Notes: generated from the sequence alone by a model not told the origin. A stretch of DNA of 64,000 nt from Elmis aenea (GCA_947652605.1 OX393583.1:13557222-13621221), one strand, 5' to 3'; positions 46,612 to 58,101 are shown, numbered from the stretch's first letter. Numbers and translations: made by a program.

Positions 46612-46737
46612 AAAGACTATCCCAAAAACATACAAGAGGAGAAAAGATCGCTGATACCAAACTTAACAGAAGCAAGGTGTCAAGGACATGGAGCAGTCAT
46701 AAGATACAATAAACTAATAACAAACAATGAAGTATAA
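46612..46737 (+). pseudogene. LINE ORF1-type fragment (tentative)
   Basis: Forty-one codons: KDYPKNIQEEKRSLIPNLTE then ARCQGHGAVIRYNKLITNN. The DYP..I.E.R..L.P.L.EAR..G..A..RY.KLI order is that of a protein region found before the endonuclease in many insect LINEs. Only this piece is kept; the A-rich flank (46540-46990) is otherwise closed by stops. Confidence 0.4.
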
Positions 46738-47043
46738 TACAAGGGGCAAAAGATATTGAACAGTATGGGAAAATGTTATCTGATGTAGAAGAAAACGGAA
46801 ATTCAAGACAAAAAAAAAAGATAAAGGAATAGACCAGGCAAGAAAAATGGAAATGAGTAAGGTAAATGAAAAGCAGGATTTACGGAAAGTACACGATACT
46901 GAACGGGCGCAGAAGGGTGATGACCTTCTTACCCTAAACAGGAACGTCATCACGGAATAGAAAAAACTGCAATCAAATGAAACAACGAACAAGGAAAGGA
47001 AGCTTTGTGGACGCCCTATGCTCCAAAACGGAATAAAAGGAGT

Positions 47044-47330
47044 CCAGGGCTGCGGAGTCGGTAAAAAAAATTCGACTCGGTCCCCGACTCCTTATAATTT
47101 TAGTAGTTCGACTCCAACATAATTCAATACTAACGATAAGGCATTTTATGGTGTGTAATATAAAAAAGAAATATAAAGAAATGATTTAAAATTTGAGTTT
47201 AAATTTTGCGGCAAAGGACCACCTCGCAATTTTTTGTTGTACTCGGAGTCGGTACATTTTTTTCGATTCCGACTCCGACTCCACTGACCAGAAATTCCTT
47301 CTAAACTCCGACTCCGACTCCACAGCCCTG
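47044..47330. mobile_element. hAT-like MITE, CAGGGCTG ends, GAGTCGG repeats
   Basis: Ends CAGGGCTGCGGAGTCGG and CCGACTCCACAGCCCTG; multiple CGACTCC words near both ends. Length 287 bp. Flanks AAAGGAGT and AAAAGAAC match poorly. A partial relative is at 1309. Confidence 0.65.
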
Positions 47331-47580
47331 AAAAGAACTTATGTATATAGAATTGTGTGAGGGGTTGGATAAGTAAAAATCAATTTAAAAGGCTACTGCC
47401 TTTAGTAACCCCCCCATGGAAGTATTTTGCCTACGCTACTGGTGAGTTTAAAACCGTTTTACTACGTAACATTTCGTTTGAAAGTGATAGTAGTTTTTGT
47501 GATTCAAGTTTTTGCACCCCAACGATATTTAAGATTGAAGAACAGTGTGTACGTGTGAAATTTGGTTTTAGACTTGGATA

Positions 47581-48182
47581 GGGGAAGGTCGGGTTATATC
47601 GGACGGTTAAGCTTTTTTACTATTTGTGAATTTGTTAAAGGCTCAATTTGACCATACTACGCATCAAAGCATACTTAGATATGTTGTACAAACACCCATA
47701 AAAGCAATTACCCCTAGGGGGAATTTTTTTACCATTTTTAGGCGATCGAAAAAGACCTTACTTTTTGCCCATTCAAAAAGTTGGAGGGTTATATCGGACA
47801 TGATTTAATGTTTAGAAAATTACATATTTTTGGTTATCCAAACAAGTTTTTATTACTGTCCAGGCCTGATCAGATTTAAGCGTAAAACATTAAAAAAATT
47901 ATTTCTTGTTGCTACCAATACACTTAGAAAGTGATTGTACTTATACGTTTAAGCAGGATCAGCACTCCAAACTTAGCTTCGTCCACGAAAAAACACTCTC
48001 TAAACAGAAAAAACTCTATTGCTTTGACACACGGAAACGACGCATTCTAATGTAGTGTGCGTTTTTCTTCTACTAGTTGCTGTCAACAGCCAATATCGCG
48101 ATAGGTGCCTCTGTGCATGGCAAGTGCCCGAAAAACCACTTGTCCGATATTACCCGCTGTCCGATATTACCCGACTTTCCCC
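47581..48182. mobile_element. pogo-like element 2 with iterated ATCGGAC motifs
   Basis: Inverted ends GGGGAAGGTCGGGTTATATC and inverse, TA on both sides (47579-47580, 48183-48184). ATATCGGAC recurs near 47595, 47791, 48141 and 48159. No coding. It shares the AAGGTCGGGT end with 19803-20758 but has GGAC where that one has GTACC. Confidence 0.7.
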
Positions 48183-48189
48183 TATACGT

Positions 48190-48710
48190 CGACAGAAACA
48201 TATGAACTTTTGGAAACGTCCTTCGTAGAAGATGCTCTGAGTCGGACCACGTCTTTTGAGTGGTTAAAACGCGTTAGAGAAGGGAAACTTTTATCAAAAA
48301 TGATGAAATCTTTACTGCAGAGGAAAAACTTTTTAAAATTTTTAAACTGATTCGTGCCAACCGCCGACTGACTATTATGGAGGTGACAGAAGAACTAAGA
48401 ATATCATATAGGTCTTGCCAAGACGTCTTGACCAATATTCTAGGCATACGTTATTTTGCTGCAAAGTTTGTTCAAGTCATCCTTATTGCTCACCCTCCAT
48501 ATTCACGTGACTTAGCTCCTTGTGACTTTATTTCGGTTCCAAAACTGAAGAGCTTTTTAAAATGGCCGTTTTCAAAGGATTAACGAGATTTAAAAAATTT
48601 CACAGACTGACCTAAGAGTGCCTACGGAATGCTTCCAGAAATTAAAAAGGAGCTGGCATAATATTCTTTTATAAATAAAGTTTTGTGACCGTCCGACTAT
48701 TGTTTGAGCA
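48190..48710 (+). pseudogene. mariner transposase, internally deleted
   Basis: Frames: TYELLETSFVEDALSRTTSF then EWLKRVREGK (first helix-turn-helix), RANRRLTIMEVTEELRISYR, SCQDVLTNILGIRYFAAKFV (second helix-turn-helix), then directly HPPYSRDLAPCDF (last catalytic Asp) and VPTECFQKLKRSWHNI at the end. The catalytic part with the first two Asp residues is missing, and frames shift. In full mariners (about 345 residues) this moves DNA by cut-and-paste at TA. The left end is overrun by pogo-like element 2. Confidence 0.8.
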
Positions 48711-49216
48711 AACCACGTAGAGGATACAGAATGGCTCATTGCGAATTTAGTTAAATTACGTCACAAGAGTTGGTTATATTACATACATGGTAAGCGTTTG
48801 GACATATTTTTTTTGTTTAGAGAAAAAAACCTATTTGATAACTTGGGTGCAAACGATATAAAGCTCACCCCATTTTTTTCTTTAGTTTTCAATTTAAACA
48901 AACCAAATTTCAAACATGTAATATGTGCATAAAACCTAATAATCTGAACAAATGCACTTTTACATTATTTCCGTAGCCGGAAATTGTGGTAACTAGGTTA
49001 TTTCAAATAGTACATCCCGTATACTTTGGAAAGAGTTTTCCCAGTTTTGGAAAGAGGAAGCAATTTGCAATATTAGGAAATATTTTTGAAAACTTTTTCT
49101 ATAGAATAAAAAAGTTTAAATTAACAACTAAAAAACAAAATAAATACTTGGAGTCTTAATGATCTTTGAGACGCCCTGTATACTTTACCTTATCATAAAA
49201 TTTAATATATATAATA
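48711..49216. other. No gene seen
   Basis: AT-rich; one or two element-end-like words (near 49015 and 49175), nothing else. Confidence 0.35.
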
Positions 49217-49218
49217 TA

Positions 49219-51091
49219 CAGGGTGATTGATTGAGACCGGGCATTAAAAATATATGAAGAATGAAAAAGGGTATGGATCTGAAATTTTGGTTATGACCAT
49301 AATGGCATCTGATCTGTTTAATGAAAATATTTTCAATATGGCGACACTTCCGGAAATACCGGAAGTTGACGTCTACTTTCTTATTTCAAACACAATGGTC
49401 TATATTTTATTGCGTATTTGGATTCAAAACGTTATTTTAGAGGGACTTTTATTAGCATTCCCTATACCTAAGTGCAGCCATTTTTAAGATTTTCGGACTT
49501 TTTTGAAAATTTTTTGATTTTTACAGTGGCTTAATATTATCTAACATGGCCATTTTTAAAGAAAAAACGCTTAAATTTAGACCATGCCTAGAAGAAACCT
49601 TGGAGTACATCCTGGAATTTTTGCAATCGATGAATTACTTACAGGGTGTCCAAAATTTAATTTTTTTTTAATACAACTTCAGACCACTAAAACTCGTTTT
49701 ATTCAAATATAATGCCCAAACTTTTTTTCATTTTCTAATGCAAAATTACATTCTGCATCAATCTGTATTAGCGTTTCCTATACCTATCTGCAACAATTTT
49801 CGAGTTATTAAGAATTTTTGATAAAGTTAAGAGAAATTGCAACATTTTTAAATAGTAGGCCTTGGAAATGACAACAAATGCCAATACTTAATAACTGTCA
49901 ACCACTTTTATCGTGTTTGTCTGAAGTATCCATGAAAATGGATTATCAAGAGTATTCAAAAACGGATATTTTGAATTTATTTTACATTCTTGGACAAATT
50001 CAGAAGATTATTGAAAGTGCGAACGAATAGTAGTGTACATTTTTAATGTATCTTGTACAGCATAGTATGTTAAACCCGAGTCTTGCGCTACCAATCGAAT
50101 TGATCGCTGAGGATGGTCATTAAAATATCTCAGGATGTTAACTTTGTTAGTTTCATCATTTGTCACACGCTTAGGTCGAATACAAGCAAATTTCACTCTT
50201 CTAAATTGCAAAAAAATTGATTCTATTCATTGAAATATCTGTCTGGTCATTACAGTCAAATGAGGATACCTCTCACTGAATACACGGCAAGTTCTTTCAA
50301 TAATCTTGTGACATTCTTCATGAGTATAAAATAAGTTCAAAATATTCGTGTTTGAATACCCTTGATTATACATTTTCATGAATACTGCAGATAAACGCGA
50401 TAAAAGTGGTTTACAGTAATTAATATTGGCATTTGCTGTCATTTCCAATGCTTACTATTTAAAAATGTTGCAATTTCTCTTAACTTAATCAAAAATTCGT
50501 AATAACTAGAAAATTGTTGCAGATAGGTATAGGAAACGCAAATACAGATGGATGCAGAATGTAATTTTACATTAGAAAATGAAAAAAAGTTTGGGCATTG
50601 TATTTGAAAAAAACGAGTTTTTGTGGTCTGAAGTTGTATTAAAAGAAAATTAAATTTTGGACACCCTGTAAGTAATGCATTGATTGCAAAAATTCCAGGA
50701 TGTACTCCAAGGTTTCTTCTAGGCATGGTCTAAATTTAAGCGTTTTTTCTTTAAAAATGGCCATGTTAGATAATATTAAGCCACGGTGAAAATCAAAAAA
50801 TTTTCAAAAAAGTCCGAAAATCTCAAAAATGGCTGCACTTAGGTATAGGGAATGCTAATAAAAGTCCCTCTAAAATAACGTTTTGGATTCAAATACGCAA
50901 TAAAAAATAGATCATTGTATTTGAAATAAAAAAGTAGACGTCAACTTCCGGTATTTCCGGAAGTGTCGCCATATTGAAAATATATTCATTAAACAGATCA
51001 GATGCCATTATGGCCATAACCAAAATTTCAGATCCATACCCTTTTTTATTCTTCATATATTTTTAATGCCCGGTCTCAATCAATCACCCTG
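49219..51091. mobile_element. Palindromic CAGGGTG element L with transposase N-terminus
   Basis: Ends CAGGGTGATTGATTGAGACC and inverse, TA on both sides. The arms reach about 800 bp and include the first codons of the transposase, so a mirrored, stop-riddled start (near 49867 plus) faces the better one on the minus strand. The middle is the rest of the N-terminal region. Confidence 0.8.
50008..50448 (-). pseudogene. N-terminal part of Tc1/mariner-like transposase
   Basis: The first frame (from 50448) starts MEMTANANINY and has YTHEECHKIIERTCRVFSER and YPHLTVMTRQIF; after a stop, a second frame has RRVKFACIRPKRVTNDETNK, VNILRYFNDHPQRSIRLVAQ and DSGLTYYAVQDTL. The order (..A..Y..R.P....R.F.. 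then RP.RVT.DE....IL......P..S.R.IA...G....SVQ..L) is that of the DUF4817-type start plus helix-turn-helix of the insect transposase family whose end is at 4150-4586. No catalytic domain. Confidence 0.65.
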
Positions 51092-51348
51092 TATGAATAA
51101 ATATTTTTCGAACGAAACTCAAAACAAGTACAAACATGTTTAAGCACAAGAAATATTGCTTTAAAAACAATGGAAAATCACACCATATTTTAAACAAATT
51201 GCGATGAGCCATTCTACAAGAACCTTTCATAAAAACCGACATTATTAGCAATCCATAAATAGCAAAATTAAAGAGTCCAATTAAATAAGAAAACAGAAGC
51301 GCAAGCAAATCGGTTAACAAAAGAACGACGCTTCTATTATTTTGCACT

Positions 51349-51657
51349 TTATTTCAAAAACCGTTTCATTTGGTTGTTCTGATGAGCCATACTAAACTGA
51401 CAATTTTCAGTTTTATCAAGTAAGGCATCTAATTTATCGATATGATTATCTAGTGTTTTAGACATATCCGCTTTTTTGACATTCTCAGGAGCATACTGGT
51501 GCTCCTCAGAACCATCCATACATTCTTTATCGCTATCTAGTTGTGATTCACATCCATGGTTAACTAGACCTGATGACGACATCGACGTGTTCGGTTCTTG
51601 GGATTCCCCTTGGCCAATTTTAACTTTGAGAAGATTTTTGAACGAGCCATAGGAGTC
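51349..51657 (-). CDS. Unrecognised host gene, last coding exon (exon 3)
   Basis: The exon opens after an AG acceptor (TTTTTAG at 51658) in phase 0 and ends at a TAA stop (51349). It gives 102 residues: DSYGSFKNLLKVKIGQGESQ, a Ser/Glu-rich acidic middle, and a helical end with KTLDNHIDKLDALLDKTENC and HQNNQMKRFLK, which looks like a coiled coil. Joined to exons 2 (51709-51810) and 1 (57031-57177) the protein has 185 residues, no signal peptide and no membrane segment. Consistent reading across two introns with no stop argues for a real gene. I do not recognise the family. The large intron 1 (51811-57030) holds elements M, N and a TTAA MITE. Confidence 0.6.
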   Translation of the reverse strand, partial: DSYGSFKNLLKVKIGQGESQEPNTSMSSSGLVNHGCESQLDSDKECMDGSEEHQYAPENVKKADMSKTLDNHIDKLDALLDKTENCQFSMAHQNNQMKRFLK

Positions 51658-51708
51658 CTAAAAATTTTGTTTATTGTAAAAACATTGGGGCTTTTTTGTT
51701 TTGCTTAC

Positions 51709-51810
51709 CTTAAATCTATTTAGTTTTCGTTGTGTGAGCTGCAAGAGATTTTGTAGTTCCCCTAAGCTTCCTCCAACGTTTTTTAAGCCTTCAGTTTGTG
51801 CTTCTGCTGC
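51709..51810 (-). CDS. Unrecognised host gene, coding exon 2
   Basis: Thirty-four codons between AAATTTTAG (acceptor, before 51810) and GTAAGC (donor, 51708 down). Reads AAEAQTEGLKNVGGSLGELQ then NLLQLTQRKLNRFK: Leu-rich heptad-like spacing typical of a coiled coil. Both borders are phase 0. The intron to exon 3 is only 51 bp. Confidence 0.6.
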
Positions 51811-52016
51811 CTAAAATTTAATTTAAGTTAGTGTTTTTTTACTAAATATTTTAGTAGATTAAAAAAAAAACGTTATCAACATTTTGTTTAATACTTCATC
51901 AAACCACAAACGTATTCCATAAAATTATGGTACATCTTTTTAGTGTTCTAAAAATAGAAACACGTTTGATCGGCGTAGTCATAACTTCGTTGCCACGGCA
52001 ATAGAATTTTAGTGTA

Positions 52017-53645
52017 CAGGGTGGGCAAATTTCGATGTTTTAATAGGGAAACTCGGTATCTATAAGAGGTATCAAAAAACGGACCGCGCATCCTCGATCT
52101 CTTTTTTCGAGAAAAAGTTAATGGTGAAAACTAAAATTGGTTATCGTCTTTTGTTTTCGGGTTATCGCCGATAACTCGATTTTTCGACTTTTCGTTTTAT
52201 GACTGTATCTCGCTTGTTTATGAAAATAAACAAAAATAATTTTGACGTTCTACAGGCACTTTTTTGATAAAAATACAGTGGCGTAAACAATTTTTCAAAA
52301 AAAATATCGAAATTCGAGTTGTGACATAAAGTTGTATTTTTTTAAATGGAACCAATAGTTGGCTATGACTGATTTAAATACCTTATTTTTTTGCCATTCC
52401 AAATATATAAGGGTTGATGTATTTATTTTCAATAATACGCAAGTTACGAAGGTTTTCTAGTTTTCTTTTTAAACAAAATTATAGTAGGCTGTGAAAACAA
52501 AAACAAAATAAGGTGTAAAACCTTTTAAAACTCATTTGGTACAAATTACGAAGGTTTTGTAATTTGTTGTTGTGATAAACATTACAAATATTCAGGGCCG
52601 GCCCTAGGGGGAGGGCAGGGTGTGCACCGCACACGGCCCCGCGGATAGACCGGCCCCGCTAGTCCGGCCTTTTCAGCTGTTTATCAGTCGTTTTCATAAT
52701 ACGCTAGACGCTAGTTCGACAACCCCGCCCTTCTAGTGTTATAAAAAGTTACTTTAAAGGTAGGTACAAATAAACTAAATACATAGATTTTAGGCATTCG
52801 CTGGTTAGATAGTAAAGTAGTCAGTATTTTTTTTTTCTTTCTTCAAAGTGTCAATGATGTGTGCCAATAAAAAAATCTAAGGCTAGTATGCACAGTCGTT
52901 CGCCGGAGGAGCCGCCGGCGATGCGCCGACAGTTTTTTTTTTTTGCCCCGCATTCATTTTCGCACATAGCCCCGCAAACCCTATGACCGGTTTTGCAAAT
53001 ATTTGAACATAAGATAAACTACAATAAACTACATTACTGCAGATTCCGACTTTATCGTTGTTTCCTTATTTTTATATATTTATAATGTTTATCACAACAA
53101 CAAATTACAAAACCTTCGTAACTTGTACCAAATGAGTTTTAAAAGCTTTTACACCTTGTTTTGTTTTTGTTTTCACAGCCTACTATAATTTTGTTTTTAA
53201 AAAAAACTAAAAAACCTCCGTAACTTGCGTATTATTGAAAATAAATACATCACTCTTATATATTTAGAATGACAAAAAAATAAGGAAAATAAATAAGTCA
53301 TAGCCAACTATGGGTTCCATTTAAAAAAATACAACTTCATGTCACAACTCGAATTTCGATTTTTTTTTTTGAAAAATTGACCACGGCATTTCTATCAAAA
53401 AAGTGCCTCTAGTACGTCAAAATTATTTTAGTTTATTTTTACAAACAAGCGAGATACAGTCATAAAAAGAAAAGTGGAAAAATCGAGTTATCGGCGATAA
53501 CTCGAAAACAAAAGACGATAATCAATTTTAGTTTTCACTATTAACTTTTTCTCGAAAAAAGAGATCGAGGATGCGCGGTCCGTTTTTTGATACCTCTTAT
53601 AGTTACCGACATTCCCTATCAAAACATCGAAATTTGCCCACCCTA
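52017..53645. mobile_element. Palindromic CAGGGTG element M in intron 1
   Basis: Left end CAGGGTGGGCAAATTTCGAT, right end inverse with CACCCTA; TA on both sides. Arms of about 580-600 bp (blocks GAACCAATAGTTGGCTATGA, GCCGATAACTCGA). The centre is interrupted by a hAT (52593-52995). Confidence 0.75.
52593..52995. mobile_element. hAT-like element, CAGGGCCGGCC end, 8-bp duplication
   Basis: Starts CAGGGCCGGCCCTAGGGG. CAAATATT flanks it on both sides (52585-52592 and 52996-53003). The right end (inverse CAAAACCGGTCATAGGG) is decayed. GC-rich against AT-rich host. The end type is the same as at 60380. Confidence 0.65.
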
Positions 53646-53704
53646 TACATGGGCTTGGGCATCCGCAAAAAATTTCACAGGGGGCCAAGCATAGAAATAA
53701 TATA

Positions 53705-55120
53705 CAGGGTGATTCAAAAAAAAAGTCGAGGGCGACTATGGGGATCTCGCTTATTAAAATAGCTACAGTGTAGGTTTGAATGTGGCAAAGTTGCTAAATT
53801 TCGTGCTCATTAATAATCCAAAGTGAAATCGGAAATATCTCAAACGGTATCTGAAACAATTAAGCAAAACCAGAAAATACGATTTTTGAAAGCAATTTAT
53901 AACTTCTTAGGAGTATAAAATATTTCAAATGTGTAAAAACATTGCTGAAGCAACTTTTTAAGCCGCATCGGATAGTAATCACTAATTTATTCTAGGTCGA
54001 TTCGTTTTTGTTTTATGATAACAAACTTTATTTTTTCTTATGGGTGCAATTTTTGCTATTTACATAATCAAATAGCATTTATTTTTCTGCATTCATTGAT
54101 GTATCACACATGGTATTTTACTCCTTTATTCACTGTAAAATTTAAAAAAAAAAGGTTTTAAACAATAGGTAAGCATTATAAATCAGGTAGGCCGGTCATT
54201 GTAGTTTATGTTGTTTCCATGACAACCGATCAACAAACTAAAAGTTTTGAAAGCCTATTTATTACTTGCCACATTAATAAATTTGTAAAAATGAACTTTA
54301 TTAACGAAGAAAAACGCGATATTCTGCGAATTTTTTATTCATTAAATAGGAATGCTATATTGTCAAGTCAACGATAAGCAGAAACATTTCCAGAAAGAAG
54401 ACAACCCTCGCACACATATTTTTGTACGTTTGACAGATACTTGGGAAAATATGCTTTTGCCAAACCCAAAAGATAATATGTCAGAAAGGTTGCAGATGAA
54501 AGTAAAAAAAAAAAAACATTTTTATACAAACAGATCCGGAAAAAACACTATTTTTCTACGTTAAACAGAAACTTAAGTAAATTTGTTAAAAGCATGTGAT
54601 AAAGTATAACAAAACTTAAAAGAAACTACAAAGACCGGCCTACGTGATTTATAGTGGTTATTGTTTAAAACCCTTTTTTTTTAATTTGGCAGTGAATAAA
54701 GAAGTAAAATAGTATGGGTGTTGGATGATACATCAATGTATTCAGAAAAATAAATGCTATTTGATTATGTAAATAGCAAATATTGTGCCCATAAGAAAAA
54801 ATAAAGTTGTTATCATAAAACAAAAACGAATCGACCTAGAATAAATTAGTGATTACTTTCCGATGCGGCTTAAAAAGTTGCTTTAGCAATGTTTGTACAT
54901 ATTTGAAATATTTTATACTCCAAAGAAGTTATAAACTATTTTCAAAAATCCTATTTTCAGGTTTTTCTTAATTTTCTTGGATACCGTTTGAGATATTTCC
55001 GATTTCTCTTTGGATTATTAATAAGCACCTAATTTAGCAACTTTGCCAAATTTAAACCTATACTCTAGCTATTATAACAAGCGAGATTCCCATGGTCGCC
55101 CTTGAATTTGAATAACCCTG
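53705..55120. mobile_element. Palindromic CAGGGTG element N, TA-flanked
   Basis: Ends CAGGGTGATTCAAAAA and inverse AATAACCCTG, TA on both sides. Arms match I and J in the GCAAAGTTGCTAAATT and TAATAATCCAAAG blocks. It keeps more of the source transposase start than they do. Confidence 0.8.
54291..54590 (+). pseudogene. N-terminal transposase remnant in element N
   Basis: From ATG at 54291: MNFINEEKRDILRIFYSLNR, NAILSSQR, stop, AETFPERRQPSHTYF, then FDRYLGKYAF and later a frame with YVRKVADE. The EE..DM..IY......N...A...YAE..PERR.PS...F..L order is that of the DUF4817-type transposase start. Stops make it dead. Confidence 0.6.
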
Positions 55121-55198
55121 TATATACATTTTAATTTAATTTTTTAATTTTTATTTGTTTTTACCATTGAATAAAAAGATTAAGGAAGGAGCTTTTAA

Positions 55199-55932
55199 CC
55201 CTTTGATTCCCAAAATAAGTTTTATTGATAAAAAGAAAAAAAATATTTACTTTATTAACTTAAAATACCATAACATGAACAATAAAAAAATCTGTTTGCA
55301 ATATATTTTTTTTAAATAGAAAAAAAGTCGGTGGTTTCATTAGATAACCACTGGGACAAAAAAACACTTTCCCTTTTTATGGTGTTTAATAATTTAATAA
55401 TAAATACATTTTCTTTGAACCCAAAATAATTTTTTTCAATAAAAAAAAAGTTATCATTCACTTCATGAACTTAAAATAAATTAAAATTAACATAATTTTT
55501 TTTTTACAATAATAGAAACAAAAGCGGTGGTTTCATCAGATAACCAGTGGCGCACAAGAAACACACTTTAAATAGTTTTATAAATATTTTTTATAACTTC
55601 GAATTTAAAAGCAAATCCATAAACAAATTATCACCTGATCATAATTCACTGATAAATTTACTTACCAGCCATTACAATCCACTAATTGCGTAAAATTTAA
55701 TATTTTCTTGCGATTTACCACTGTTTGACAAGTCGACTTACACCATGCAAAACATTTAAATGAAATTTTGGTATACGGAGCTATTATAGTACGAACTTTT
55801 GCTTTTTGCCAAGAGATGGTGCTATAAGACATAGAATAGCTTTAGTGGTTTTAAGGCTTGGTCACTGGGTATCATATTATAATAAATTATTTGAAAGGTG
55901 GTTTCTCGGTGAAACCACAAGGAACCAAAGGG
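55199..55932. mobile_element. TTAA-flanked piggyBac-like element with internal direct repeat
   Basis: TTAA at 55195-55198 and 55933-55936; ends CCCTTTGATTCC and GGAACCAAAGGG. Two diverged direct copies of about 215 bp (55205 on, 55420 on), each with CCCAAAATAA and GGTTTCATNAGATAACCA. No coding. Confidence 0.65.
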
Positions 55933-56048
55933 TTAATACTATACTGCAGCGTTTCAGAGGCGACGGAAATGACGACATAGATAGCCTCTTATGGCGGACG
56001 GTGTTGACAGGTGAAACAGTCGGAGATATTTTAGTTTTGTGTACTACA

Positions 56049-56119
56049 ATGGTTAGTTGTAAATCTTGTAGTTGTAGTAGGTCCAAAAATGTTAAAGATA
56101 AAAAGATTACGTTTCATAG
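56049..56119 (+). CDS. THAP-domain first exon
   Basis: ATG at 56049 opens MVSCKSCSCSRSKNVKDKK then ITFHR, and the exon stops at a strong donor (CATAG then GTAAGT). This is the start of a THAP zinc finger: M-x2-C-x4-C (first two Cys of the C2CH site) with the basic stretch and the FHRFP motif split by an intron right after FHR, as in many THAP genes. The remaining Cys, His and AVPTIF-type end must lie in later exons, which I did not find here. The larger open frame upstream is not needed. THAP proteins include transcription factors and P-element-type transposases. It lies in the intron of gene 2 on the opposite strand. Confidence 0.5.
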
Positions 56120-56615
56120 GTAAGTAGACACTAATATTTTGTAGTGTAATCATGTATTGAAAATTTGATGTGGTCTGTCAAAATGGTATGTCATATCAGT
56201 GGCGTGCATTTGTGTACAGCATATTTTTTAACTCTCATAATAAACAATCCAAATATTGAAATATGCTGTCGTTTTTTTAGTTCCCTCAACCACGAAACAA
56301 GAAATAAATAAGTAAATAACAGGCTCAATTCAAAACAAAGCAAATATTTACATTAATCAACACATATTTAAAAATGTTAGATGCGCCACTGAGAAGCGGA
56401 AACATGCATCCGCCATATTGAGAGGCTAACCTGGACGCCTTAGTGACGCTATAACGCTCATTCCTTTATCTTTTTATTCAATGGTTTTTACAAGTACAAG
56501 TGCCTCGTTTGCCCCCCCCCCCACCCCTGCGGTCGCCCATGTTAGTGTATATATTGTTTGTTTTAGTACTAGTGACACGTCAACAAAAAGATTTTAACAA
56601 TTCTTGCTAATTATA

Positions 56616-56955
56616 CAGGGTGTGTATAAATTGACGGAAGCGATACACCTGGCGATGTTCTTCGTAAAATTCAAAGTCGAAAATCTTAATACAAAAATGT
56701 TGTACTGTGCTTGCTGTGCCTGCAAGAGGTCCTCAAAGTTTTGACATTCAGTCCTTTAATAAGCGTTATTATTTAATATTTGTTAATGAAAAGCTGCTAT
56801 TTGGAATAAAAATAAATTTCGAATAACATTTTTGCCTAGATATTGCGTTTTTTCTTTCAAAAATTGGTGTTGAAAATATGTTAATCACTGATTTGAATGA
56901 AAATAATACATATGGCAACATTGTCATTAGCTGTCATCTCTCTTTTTCTCGAAAT
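56616..56955. repeat. Truncated copy of element family T
   Basis: Begins TA-CAGGGTGTGTATAAATT and matches 62319-62650 (GCGATGTTCTTCGTAAAAT, CAAGAGGTCCTCAAAG-like). The right half is missing. Confidence 0.7.
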
Positions 56956-57030
56956 ATTTGCGAATAGTTTTCAATAATTTTGACCTTCTTGACATAGTTT
57001 GTACCTAATTTCAACTTTTTAATTAATTAC

Positions 57031-57177
57031 CTTCAAATTTTCTGTGTCTATTTCATCTTCTTCCATGGTTGCCGCCTCCTCGGGCTTGTAATTTCTTACA
57101 AAATCATCAAAATCTGGCTTATTCAGGCCCATTAATTCTGCCCTCATACATTCGTGCTGGTACTGCTCTTCGGCCAT
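57031..57177 (-). CDS. Unrecognised host gene, first coding exon (exon 1)
   Basis: Forty-nine codons from ATG at 57177: MAEEQYQHECMRAELMGL, NKPDFDDFVRNYKPEEAATM, EEDEIDTENLK, ending at GTAATT in phase 0. Strongly acidic. A stop lies in frame upstream, which supports this start. A second donor (CAGCTG then GTAAGT, 57260/57259) and the weak AG near 57199 suggest a non-coding first exon separated by about 60 bp. Exons 2 and 3 lie 5.2 kb further along. Confidence 0.55.
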
Positions 57178-57259
57178 AATTTTTAATTCTGGACCTACGT
57201 TTGCAAATTACTTTATCTCACTACATCCCATGAAAAAAATGTCTTAAAATAATACTTAC

Positions 57260-58101
57260 CAGCTGGATTTTCATAAATGTTTCACTTCTGAGTAGTGTAT
57301 ACCTAGTAGAAACACGAGTTGTTTGAAAAATTCAAGACCGATGTGTTTGAATATTTAAAAATATACAATACAAAGCTCTTTAAGTATGGGTGAAATTGGT
57401 AACAATGCAACACGTTTCACTCCATCGTAAAATGGATTGCCTACAATGACAGGTTTTGCGCATGATTGCGCTGTGCACTCGACCCCAAATGAGATGAATA
57501 TTGATCCAAAACTGGAGCTCACTGTACCCATGTTTAGACAAAGAACGCACGCATTAGAGCGCACAGTTTGAACATATTCTACAATAGTCAACGGCGCAGC
57601 TATCGCAATGTTTGGGTACACTTAGGTCGTAGAGGCTTTTGATTGTTGATTTTTAAATAAAAGAGGGTGACATTTTAAGTTAATTTTAATTGTGAATTTC
57701 TATATAAACTAAAACAAATCATGTATCAATAATTTTTAAGATAATTGTCTGGCTGAAGCCACTTAGACATTAAATAGCGCTTGGGCGATAATCAAACTGC
57801 TAAGATATGATTTAAAAGTATTTTAATGAAATCAACAGAATGTCTAAAAAAGTTAGGAATTTCTAAGCAAAAAAGATAACATGAACTGAAATGTAATATC
57901 GAAGAATTTTCTACACGTTACAGATTTAAATACCATGAAGAGATTTTTAAAGTAAACGTATTTTATTGCGTCTTATACAGGGTCATGCATTAGTGCGTCG
58001 GGCTTTCACAGCACCCCGCCCGTAGGAGAGGGAAAAAATACTTACATTCATAAAATTATTGGTTTGAAAAGAACTACGTCTTAAAATTATTTTCCACTAT
58101 A
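57260..58101. other. Upstream region of gene 2 and unique DNA
   Basis: Likely 5' UTR and promoter of gene 2 lie here. A solo end TACAGGGTCATGCATTAGTG (57976 on) resembles the ends inside G. An 88-codon minus frame at 57355-57621 has no recognised domain. Confidence 0.35.

Noticed and set aside
57355..57621. 88-codon minus frame upstream of gene 2
   Set aside because: No domain, no splice support and no link in frame to exon 1; may be 5' UTR or chance.
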